From contig NC_051067.1 of assembly GCF_004664715.2 (NCBI RefSeq), forward strand, positions 66,792,982 through 66,856,981: a DNA stretch of 64,000 nt, written 5' to 3'. Positions 1-64,000 of this stretch are shown one piece after another (the stretch's first letter is position 1; each line of letters starts with the position of its first letter). The DNA is from Peromyscus leucopus (taxonomy: Eukaryota > Chordata > Mammalia > Rodentia > Cricetidae). Position numbers and translations under genes: made by a program. The notes beneath the pieces were generated by a model that ran no database searches, was not told the DNA's origin, and was given only the letters and a program-made list of their open reading frames with translations.

Positions 1-179
1 GAGTATGGGGAAGAATAGCCAAGAAAGCAATCCTAAATTGTTCTTAAAATTCCTCAGTTTGAACATTCTCTCTTCACAGCAATACAAGACTTGCCACCAT
101 CACTCTCACTGTCTACAGCAAGCCCTAATGGGTCTCCATATTAAAATAACCAGAATCATCTTTTAAAAATGTTGATCTC

Positions 180-258
180 AAACCAGCATGGTGGCACTTG
201 CCTGTACTCCCAACACCAGAAGGCTGAGACAAGAGAATTTAGGAGCCAACCCTGGCTC

Positions 259-289
<31 letters not shown>

Positions 290-300
290 AACAACAACCA
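180..300 (+). repeat. Old B1/PB1-like SINE remnant
   Basis: It shows B1 box words (ggtggcacttgcctgtac, ggctgagacaag) and ends in an A/C-rich tail (caaaacaaaacaaaac). It is diverged. Confidence 0.6.
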
Positions 301-1482
301 TACACGTATTCATATATATAAAGAAAATATTACATTCTTAAGAATGCCTATCTGAATATGCTATTTCCCTGCTCTGGCCCTTGAGAGACCTGATGTTTGT
401 AAAAAGAACACTGAAATTCTTGGCCTTCCCACAGACACCCTGGAGGCCCCTGTGATCTGCCTTCAGGTCTGCAGACACAGCTTTCCCTTGTCGATCCTGA
501 ACCTTTGTTATACCTGGGTACGCTTCCTCCCCAGCTTTGCCTTCTCTGGTCCTCAGAAGAGCTTGGCTGCTTCCCTGTCTGATGCCTTCAGAGCACCCCT
601 AGCTTCCCCTCTCAGCAGATAGCACAGCCTACGGTAGAACCTTTATTGTGTGACGTGGTAACATCTGTTTCATCCATTATGACGTGAGAAACTAATGATA
701 AGCAGTTACATCTCCATAGTCTAGGTGTCTAAATTATATCCTCCTGTCTTAGCAGTGCATATCAGGATAGGGACAGCTTGAAGAAGTAACACAGCCAGTG
801 AAAAGCAAAATAACCAACCCTACTGAAATGTGTTTAACTCAGCGTTTTCCTAATTCACTACAACACAAAGCTCCTGTTTGTGAAACATCTACCAACTTCT
901 GTGGCATATCACCATGTGGTTACCCTGAAGTGACTTCCCTGTGTCTGTGTTCATGAATCACTATATGGAAAACTAAGAATACCTGCTAGGACTCTGATGT
1001 GTTTGAGACATGAACTACTGTTGCATAAGGCACCAGCAAGCCTATGTGAGTTCGTCACAAACACAGCTGGCACTGCATTGGAAAACTACAATACCATGTG
1101 ATTCACAGTTGTGGGACAGGAAATACTGCTCAGGACATAGATATAGGGAGCATGGTGTCAAACTGGAGGATCCAGGGACATTGGTGATGAGTTCTTCAAT
1201 CCATTCTTCAATTGAACGCATTATTTTGCAATTGACAGTGCCCGTGGTACAGTGGTGGTTTTGCAATTGAAAAGAGGACAAGAGAGTGAAATATATAATG
1301 ATATAAACATCTGGTGAGCAGGACGAATGACATCAGGCAGGGTTTGGCAAGAGATGAAAGAGATTTTACACACTAGAGGGAAATGCGTTTGACAGCAGGC
1401 ATTAGCACAAGCAGGAAGAATCTGAAACTTTCTGAAGTTGGAAATGGACAGGAAGGGAGGAAAGGATGGGATGGAAGACTGT

Positions 1483-1880
1483 GCTGGCTTGTTGAATGTT
1501 AACTTGACACGAGCTACAGTTATCTGAAAAGAAACCTCAATTGAGAAAATGCCCCTGTAAGATCGGGCTGTAAGGCATTTTCTTAATTAGTGATCAATGG
1601 GCGATGGCCCAGCCCATTGTGGGAGATGCCGTTCCTGGACTGGTGGTCCTGGATTCTGTAAGAAAGTAGACTGAGCAAGCCAGGGGGAGCAAGCCAGTAA
1701 GCAGCACCCTTCATGGCCTCTGCATCAAGCTCCTGCCTCCAGGATCTTGCCATGTTTGAGTCCTTGCCTGACTTCCTTCAGTGGTGAACAGTGGAAATGT
1801 AAGGTAAAACCCTCTTTCCTCCCCAAGTTGTTCTGGTGATGATCTTTCATCACAGCAACAGAAACCCTAAGACAAAGACT
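1483..1880 (+). repeat. Rodent interspersed repeat, class uncertain
   Basis: It contains long words I know as a common rodent repeat (gttaacttgacac, cctcaattgagaaaatgc, agcccattgtgggagatgcc) and ends 'gcaacagaaaccctaag'. Relatives lie at 15187 and, inverted, at 44490. I could not decide its class from sequence alone. Confidence 0.65.
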
Positions 1881-2143
1881 AGAGTGGCAAGGACGCCAAA
1901 TTAAAAAAAAAAAGTACAGGCGTCAAAATTCAGAGTTCGAATACAAGCATTATACCATCAAGCTGTTATTGTTTATGTGATGTGGTAGCTGTAATAACAC
2001 CATCACAAGGCCTTCTGAGAATACAAGTACTCCTGCAGCTATGGGAAAGTAAGATTCACTTTAAAGAGAACTATTTAATTGTACACAAAGGTAGATGCTA
2101 AGCTACCTATCAGAACACCCATAACTTCCCAATAGAGTTTTGT

Positions 2144-2322
2144 TTTTTGTTGTTTTTTTTTTAATTTTTATCTCACGTACATTGGTGTTTTGCCACAGGT
2201 GTTGGGTCTCAGGAACTGGAGTTACAGACAGTTGTGAACTGCCATGTGGGTGCTGGGAATTGAACCAGGGTTCTCTAGAAGAGCAGTCAGTGCTCTTAAC
2301 CAAAAAGTCATCTCTCCAGTCC
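2144..2322 (-). repeat. B2/B3 SINE, antisense
   Basis: On the minus strand it starts with the tRNA-derived B2 head (plus strand ends gtcatctctccagtc) and ends in an A-rich tail (plus-strand T-run at 2140-2165). Flanking copies of cccaatagag (2128 and 2323) are its target-site duplication. Confidence 0.85.
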
Positions 2323-2585
2323 CCCAATAGAGCTTTGAAATGAAGATATCATCCTCAGTCATGACAGAGCAGGCTATAGACAGTGATCTCTGGTGCTGGC
2401 CAAAGGCTTGTGGGGACTTACTCTGCTGGAATACTCCTGGGTTCTGGTGAAGTCTGAGGTAGGGTGTTAGAACATGCTTCTCTATCTAATAAGATCCCTA
2501 GTTGATTTTGGAATGCAGCTAGATTTAATGGCCAGTTTAAAATGTAATTTTTTAAATCAATAGAGACAGCAATTTCTTTGAAAGT

Positions 2586-2586
<1 letters not shown>

Positions 2587-2620
<34 letters not shown>

Positions 2621-2634
2621 GTCTATCATCTATC
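2587..2634. repeat. (CTAT)n microsatellite
   Basis: About ten tetranucleotide units with one GTCT interruption. Confidence 0.97.
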
Positions 2635-2729
2635 TATGTATGTATATACACATGTATGGGTATATCTGTGCACACATGCGGTGGCCATAAGAGAATATCA
2701 GGTGTTCTTTATCATTCTCTGCCTTTTTT

Positions 2730-3178
2730 GAGGCAGGATTATAATGATATTTTATTTGTGCACCCTAATAAAACTTATCTGGGGACCCAAGAACAGAGCC
2801 AGCCTCTAAATTAGACATAGAGGTCAGGCATGGTGACACACACCTTTAATCCTATCACTCGGAAGACAGAGATTTGTCTGGATCTCTGTGAGTTCAAGGC
2901 CACACTGGAAACAGAGCCAGGTGTGGTGGCACACATCTTTAATCCCAGCCCTTGAGATCTCAGGTCTTTGCTTGGGAAGGACACACTTCTTTAACCCCAG
3001 GAAGTAATATGGCAGGACACAGAAAGGTATATAAGCTGTGAGGAAACAGGATCTGGCGCTCTGGAGGCTCATAAGGTGAGGTTGGCTGTGGCTTATTCTG
3101 GTTCTCTGATCTTTCAGCTCTCACACCAATATCTGGCTCCAGGTTTCTTTTTTATTAATAAGATTGTTTAGCAATTCA
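2730..3178 (+). repeat. Composite rodent repeat containing B1-like segments
   Basis: It opens 'gcaccctaataaaactta', contains two B1-like stretches ('cctttaatcc' words near 2842 and 2935) and continues with 'gtatataagctgtgaggaaa' and 'tctgatctttcagctc', ending 'tttattaataagattg'. I recognise this as a rodent family that may be an LTR with embedded B1 sequence. Family and exact ends are uncertain. Confidence 0.55.
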
Positions 3179-6100
3179 TTTTATACAGAGCCTCTCCCTG
3201 AACCTGAGGTTCATATTTCTCTCAGCTAGGCTGAGAGAAGCCAGCAAACCCCAGCAATCTGCCTCAACAAGCCTTCCACCTCCTCTTTCCAGGGTGTTAC
3301 AGGTGTGCTGGGGGAGCTGAACTCTGGCCCTCATGTTTGTGCTCAAGTGCTCTGACTCACCTAGCCACCTCCCCACTTCCTAGACTGCAGCAACCTCTAC
3401 GAAGGAAACGTGTCAACACCACACTGCAGCACCTACATGAGCTGCAGAAATGGCAACTGGCAGACCAGTCAGCCATGTGGGCACTTGCTAGATATCTTGT
3501 TTTGACAAAAGCATAGGATTTGTTGAATTATTTACATGCTTATTTCTCAGAAAGTGAAGACAAGTGAGTGCTAGTCTGGATATACTGTTGCTGTGAAAGG
3601 AGTAGTTGTTGTTGTTATGGAAGTGACAAAACACTGGAGCCACGTGATAAACTGTCCGTAAGGACTGAGAATAGCTGAGTATATCAGCTGTGAAACGAAG
3701 ATTTGAGTGACTCTGATTTCAAAGTGATCTAGAAGGCTATCTATCTCAAGATAGGTCAAGAAAGAAAGAATAATTCTTAAAAGGGGAGGAATAGGAAGGA
3801 AAAAGAAAATTCCAAGTAAGTGACAGATTATTAAAAACTGAATTACACCTATGTCAGAAATGGCATGGGAGCAGAGGGTTAACAAAAGCAGAAGCCTGTG
3901 AAGAAAGCGACCTACCTGGGAAGCTTTCTGACTATCCTTACGAGCACATGTACCAATCAGCTAAACATTGGGGTCTATTGTAACTAGGAAAAGGGTCCTA
4001 GTTTTTAAAGCTATGATTAGAGTGAGAAGAGGATGACTGAGTTGACTAGGTGGATGCCTTCAGATAAGGAGGAACTTGACACAGAGGAGGTAGAGGAGCG
4101 TTAGTTTGAAACTGGAGAAAGAGATATAGAATTTCAGTTCAGGAGATAGGTCAGCTACTTGAAATGAATCTTTCAGGAATAAATGAACTCTATTCTGTGT
4201 ACTTATTACAGAAATTGTCATCTTGGTGGATTCTTGGTTGTTGTTAAATAGTTGAGAATGACAGCAGACACCACCCTGCTCGGAGTTTTTGCCACTGCTC
4301 ACAGTCATCCTATGTGAGGAGGGTTGCTCACACCACCTTGAGAGCTGCCCATGCGTGTGCAAGCTAGACCCACACCTTGGCTGCTAAGTTTTAAACGTTG
4401 AGCCACTGATTTTAAGTACTTGAGGTGAGTATCCTCTGCACAGGCATGACTTCAGTGTTCATGTTGAAGCCGCAATGACAGGGTATGGAAACTCTGTGGA
4501 GCTTTGGGAGAAAAGTGGGACGAGATGGGAACAGTCATGGAGAAACAGCAGAGCTTCACAAAAAGAAAGAGGGTGGAGAGTTCACTCTTGGGCCTTTCCT
4601 GGACTCTTGGGCTCTCCTGTGTGGCCTATGCCCCTCACAGCTGCAATCCCACAGCAAACATTAATAATCCCTTCGCCTGTCTTACTGTAAGTAAGATGCC
4701 CCCGTGGTAACTATAACACGGAAAAACGAATGGGAGAACTGCCCAAGTTCTGAAGAAAGTGTCTTTCAGCTTGTAAATATACAAAAGTTTTGTTCTGACA
4801 TTTTATAAGCGAGTGAGACTGACAGGAATTTCAGCTAATATTCTAAATCAGACATCAAAAGTAATTTTAGTGTATACAAATAAATTATGATTATTATAGT
4901 AAAAGACCATTTCTGTGAAAAAGACATGGTAGAACAACATCCATTCCTCTTGACAACAGTGTCAGAAATGTAGATGTGAGGGACCCATGACATCCCCTCA
5001 TGCTTTCTGTGAAAGTAACAGAAAGTTATGAAAGAGTATTTATGATGTGTGATGTGTTTCAGCCAATGGCACCAGCCCAAGGCACAGCGCCTGGTGTTCA
5101 GCATACCTGCCTCTTATTACTATTATTTTTAGCTATGGGAAACTCACATCTATATAACTTTTCTAACCTGTAAAATAAGAACAACATTTCCTATGTTATC
5201 CAGCTATAATATATGCTTAGTAAATGGTGGCTATTATTCTAACCTGGGTGTTCAAATAGTGACAGCTCCCGAATATTCAACAATAGATCCATTTAATCTA
5301 AAGCCAGTGTATTAGAGTATTTGAAGCAGGTGCCATCCTGGATGACATTTTTATCAATTACCTTTTAATTGAAAGTAAACTTTTTTCATACGATATGTGC
5401 TGATCATTTTCCCTTCCCTCTTTTCCTCCAGACCCTTCCTACTTCCTCAATCTTCCAACTCTTTATCAATGATTTTTTTTTTGAAGAAGTTGTATGCCCA
5501 TAGGTAATGGATAATGAATAATAGTCTAAAGAGTAATGAATGTGGATTTAGGGGGATCATGATGTGAAGAAATTCCCGGACAAATTTAAACATAATTTAC
5601 TAGGAGTAATGCCCTTTGGGACATTTTTAAGCTATATAAGCTCAGGTGAATAAGACTTATAAGCCACAAAGCTTAGCGGCTATAACAGTTCACCTAAGAA
5701 GCAGCTGGGAGATTACAGGTCTTGATTTAACTTGGGTGGTAATAAACTTCATGTAACTTCTAGCTATAAGACCAGGAACATTTTAACCAAATAACATACT
5801 CTCAGGGAAGGCATCTCTGCCCAGGTTAATGGAAGGTTCTGTCTAGTTCTGGGGCCACGTTTAGGACACTCTGGCATACAGAAGAACATGTGGAGGGGGA
5901 CTCTTGTGAAAGCTTGCCACTTGAGAACCAGTTTAGGAAATACAGGACAGGATTAGAGAAAAGAGGCCCTGGCCTCCTATCTTTGTTTGAGGCAAAGAAC
6001 CCAGTCAAACCTCACTCTCTGCACATTTATGTCTCCTCATGGCCATCTGCCTCCTGCTAATCCACAACATGGCCCTGTTCAACCACACTAATCTCCCAGT

Positions 6101-7707
6101 GAACTGTCTTACCCTCACCTCCCTTGACCACTCTGACTACAGTCTCTTACACCTCCATAATCCTCTCTTCGTTTCACCGAGCCAACCCCCTTTCTCTGTC
6201 CCCTTCTCACCATTGAACCCCCCACTCCCCTCACTTCCCTCCCCCGCACTGACCTAACACCTCTAACACCTGCCAGGGGTGTTTACACATCATCGTGCTG
6301 ATTTCTCCTAAATCTACCCCTTCTCTCCGTATCCTCAGCCACCTATTAGAATGGTCTTCTAAATGGAGACGCAGGGCAAACATGAAATCACATTATGAAA
6401 CATAGACTGAATCCCTGGACTGACTTCACGTAGCTGCTCGGGCAATGTCCAGCTTCCCTAAACAAATGCCCTGTGTTCCCACTGAGATCCCATTTCTAAG
6501 CCTGATGGGTCTTGTTTGGGCCAGAGGATAAAATAATAAAGGGTAGGTTCATTTCCCAGTGAGGTTTGGACTGGACCTAATCCAGTATTTTTATAGTTTT
6601 TGTTTTATTACTTCAAAATAACTAATTTCTGGGCCCAGAAATCGTCACTCATTGGGGGAATTGGCTAAGTCACTTGAAGGAAAACAAAACAAAACAAACC
6701 TTTAACTAGAAGTTATTAAAATAATGGGAGCTAGAGATTTTGTGCTTGTGACTTTTTTCTCCTTAAATGGTTAATTTTTTTTTTTTTTTTAATTTTCCAT
6801 CATAGACCAGTCTCTGCCACTATGGCTCTGGTCTTGCCCCTGGGCTTATAGCAATGGAAAAAAAAATTCTCTTCCTTCTGGCAACAATGTCATTCTTTGG
6901 AAGGCTTTTCTGCACTTCTGTTTCTCATTCTGCATTTCTGCGCTTTCACCATCCATATTGCACAAGAGCAATGCATGCCTGCAACATGACAGGCGAGCCA
7001 TCACAAGGGACCTCTAACGAGCTGTTCTGTAGCTGTTGGAACAGGCATTCATATTCGAGTTTTCAAACACCTCTAAAATTTATCTGGTGCGATGCTTTGT
7101 TACTGTTGCACCCCCAGGCAAGTCCAAAGAAGTGGGTACAATTCCTGGAAATGTTCATTTCATTTCCTTCCCGCTGTGTCTCCCATCTAAAGACCAGTCC
7201 ATTCACTTCCTCTTCTCTTTAGCTCTCTGCACTGGACGACCTCAGATTACAGCTGTGGTGCCCACTGAGCATGGTGTTGGTTGCACACCCAGCATTTGAC
7301 ATGTTGCATGTTGTGGTTTGTGCTCAAAGCTGCAGGGCTGTACTGAAGGTATCGGAATTTACAAAGACATTGGTGTGGGATTCAGTTCTCTCTCATTCAT
7401 TAATAGCTATCATCAGACTACAGCTGAATATGGCTGTGATGATTTAATCTCAGTTTCTCAAATTTGTACAAAGTCTCAATGTAAAGGAAGAACTTGGTCA
7501 AAGTATCAGACAGCTGGCCTGTCGAGAAGTCATGAGTTCAGGATGGGATGAGAGTCCTAACTGGTAAAACTTGCTAGTTAAATCGTGAGTGAAATCTCCT
7601 ATGTGGAGAAAAGTATAATTCAGTTATGTAAACAAAACAAGATGGTTCCTGATCTCCTGGAGGCATCTGACTTGAGAGGAAGTTAAGCGGACCTTAAAAC
7701 CATTGAC

Positions 7708-7850
7708 AAGCCAGCCATGATGCACACCTATAATCAATCCCAACATTTCAGTGGCAGAGGCAGCACAAACAGGCTCTCAAGGTCAACCTCGGCTACCCAG
7801 AAAATTTGAGGCTAATCTGACCTACAACAGGAGACCCTATCTCTAAAGCC
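7708..7850 (+). repeat. PB1/B1-like SINE remnant
   Basis: Diverged B1 words (gccatgatgcacacctataa, ggcagaggcag, gagaccctatctc) in the expected order. Confidence 0.6.
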
Positions 7851-8023
7851 TGAAAGCCAAACAACCACAAATGCCATTCAACTTCATGCTTGCAAATTTG
7901 CTGTGTAGTACATCTTATTTTCTTAGGGTGATTAGTGTATATAGCTTTCTAATGTGTGAATACTACTTCTACATACTTTTTTTTCTACATATAAAATGAG
8001 GGATCATTTATGTTTGCTTGATT

Positions 8024-8026
<3 letters not shown>

Positions 8027-8054
<28 letters not shown>

Positions 8055-8162
8055 ATTGTGACAGAATCTTATTATTATTTCTCAGGTTAGCTTCAGGCTG
8101 ACAATCCTCCTGCCCCAGCCTCCCAAGTGCTGAGATTATAAGTATGCATCACCACACTTGGA
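8027..8162 (-). repeat. Antisense old B1 SINE
   Basis: A T24-like tail at 8030-8055 is followed by reversed B1 words (cctgccccagcctcccaagt, atgcatcaccacacttgg). Confidence 0.75.
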
Positions 8163-8489
8163 TAAAGTTTTTGTTAGATTTTGTTGTTGTTAATCCAAAA
8201 GAACTTTCCCCCAAACAAAGGAATCTCCTTATATTCTTGACCTCAAGCAAAAGTCTCTCAAAGAAAAGATGCTCTCTCTTCTTTGTTTTTAAAGCTAACG
8301 TAATACTTGGAAAAGGCATGGTGATCTCAAACAACAGTAGAATCACATTAGTCTTTTAGTAAAACTGGTAAAAGAGAGTTAGGGAGAGAGTTTGCAAAGA
8401 TTGTTCCTCTGGGAATGTGGCCTCAGCTTACTAATGCTGTCTCTGTAAGTCTTTGCAGGGGAGGCTTCGAAACATCACAAATCGTTTAT

Positions 8490-8556
8490 TTTCAGCAGGC
8501 ATTGAACCTGGGACTTTGCACATTCCAGGCAAGCACTCTGCCACTAGCTAGATCCT
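8490..8556 (-). repeat. ID/B4-like SINE fragment
   Basis: The plus strand reads 'ggcattgaacctgggacttt' and 'aggcaagcactctgccacta', the reverse of the tRNA-derived ID/B4 end. Confidence 0.6.
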
Positions 8557-9462
8557 CACTAATAATCTTTAAAAATCTTAAGTCATATAGTTGGTGGAAA
8601 CCTTGGAAAGCATGGCATATATATATATAGTCAGAGTGGGTCCCTTACACTTCAGAAAAGGCATCCAGCAAAAGCAGCAGAGGCAGACACAGCAGTGTTC
8701 TATGTTAACAGCACAAAGGGAAATAAAGCTAACATGTCAGCTGACTCAACAGTGATGTTATTAACTATGGAAAATCGATGTCAAATTTATGCCAGTTGTT
8801 TAGATGAAGTTGTTGTACGATGCTTGAGAGTATAAACCAAGATCTAAGGTAATACTCACATGAGTGAACATTAATACTAAAATAAACCAAATAAGTGTCT
8901 TCCTAACTTTTAAGATCCTAATAATCCTAAAAGTTGCACATACAAGTCATCAGAACAACTTTCTTAAATGAAATTTCCCATGATAAAAATAGATTACCTC
9001 ATATTCTACATTGCCTCATATTCTATATTTAATACTAAAACAACTTCTATTGCATGAGATTGCTTAAGAAACTTGAATTCATGTCAGAGATGGTTGTTTT
9101 TTATAACAAATAAAGTGTCTATTTTGCAAACACAAAATTGATTTAAATGAACTTGAATTTTAAAATATAAAAATAATACTTAGTACCAGGAAAATTAGGT
9201 ATTAAATATATTCAAACATTTCTCTTATGTATAGAGATCAAACATAAAAGCAACAAACAAGATAAGAATTTTAAGTTAAGGTTAAAATGGTGCAATGAGA
9301 GATATGAAACACACACATTCATATAACACTGATAGTTGATATGTTATAGACATACATGGTGTGACTAGGGGTTTGATTCTGAAAAGGATGGAGAACTTCT
9401 AGCTTAGGTTTTTTTCAGTTGGTATGAACATGGAATCATGTATTGAGCTTCAGAACACTTAC

Positions 9463-64000
<54,538 letters not shown>

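Larger units (their letters stand above)
1..9462 (-). other. Cubn: Cubn intron after window exon 21 (5' part, continues below position 1)
   Basis: This is intronic. I searched the minus strand for the second half of CUB8 (YDG, RYCG, QWF motifs) and saw none, so the intron exceeds 9.4 kb. It holds a B1 remnant (180-300), a rodent repeat (1483-1880), an antisense B2/B3 (2144-2322), a (CTAT)n tract, a composite B1-bearing repeat (2730-3178), B1-like remnants (7708-7850, 8027-8162) and an ID-like piece (8490-8556). Nothing recognisable was seen in 300-1480, 3180-7700 or 8560-9462, which include a pyrimidine-rich stretch around 6100-6260. Confidence 0.8.

Noticed and set aside
1042..1281. Minus-strand frame with several cysteines, considered as the missing second half of CUB8
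   Set aside because: It lacks YDG, GRYCG and the closing aromatic pattern, its cysteines do not fit, and no proper splice sites flank it.

Overview
The window is nuclear DNA of a rodent. It carries one spliced gene on the minus strand, and its introns are filled with rodent SINEs (B1, B2/B3, B4/ID-like), LINE-1 fragments, simple repeats and two solo LTRs. The young B1 copies carry a form whose right part reads 'caggaaaggcgcaaagct'. I associate this with cricetid rodents (hamster, vole and deer-mouse group) rather than with Mus. The order and family are secure, but the species is not.

The gene is cubilin (Cubn), the giant peripheral membrane receptor for intrinsic factor-vitamin B12 in the ileum and for albumin, transferrin and other proteins in the renal proximal tubule. 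Transcription runs from high to low coordinates. I place 21 coding exons between 64000 and 9463. All have GT-AG introns, and together they give an unbroken frame of 3359 coding bases (1119 complete codons plus 2 bases at the window edge). The 5' end of the gene (signal peptide, furin site, coiled coil, EGF1-2) lies beyond 64000. The 3' end (second half of CUB8 to CUB27) lies below coordinate 1. Domains are numbered EGF1-EGF8, counting the degenerate third one, and CUB1-CUB27.

Layout in transcription order: 64000-55550 holds EGF3 (part) to EGF8 in six exons. 54466-51913 holds CUB1. 41049-38486 holds CUB2. 37515-28805 holds CUB3. 28037-26956 holds CUB4. 26562-22429 holds CUB5. 16292-13438 holds CUB6. 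12830-11786 holds CUB7. 9650-9463 holds the first half of CUB8. Each complete CUB domain is built from two exons. Introns between CUB domains are all phase 1, while introns inside them are phase 0, or phase 2 in CUB5 and CUB6. CUB5-CUB8 is the intrinsic factor-B12 binding segment, so the window holds most of that site.

The 9.5 kb below 9463 is intron. I found no further exon there. The largest introns (51912-41050, 37324-28950, 22428-16293) are mostly repeats and unrecognised non-coding sequence. I saw no RNA gene, CpG island, CRISPR array or prokaryotic-type system, and no undescribed biological system. The more unusual points are a B1 element with an inverted copy of its own head inside one pair of target-site duplications, two co-oriented solo LTRs flanking nine Cubn exons, a long intronic inverted repeat, cysteine differences from human in CUB3 and CUB6, and an in-frame tandem splice donor. 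Comparisons with human cubilin are from memory of that protein.
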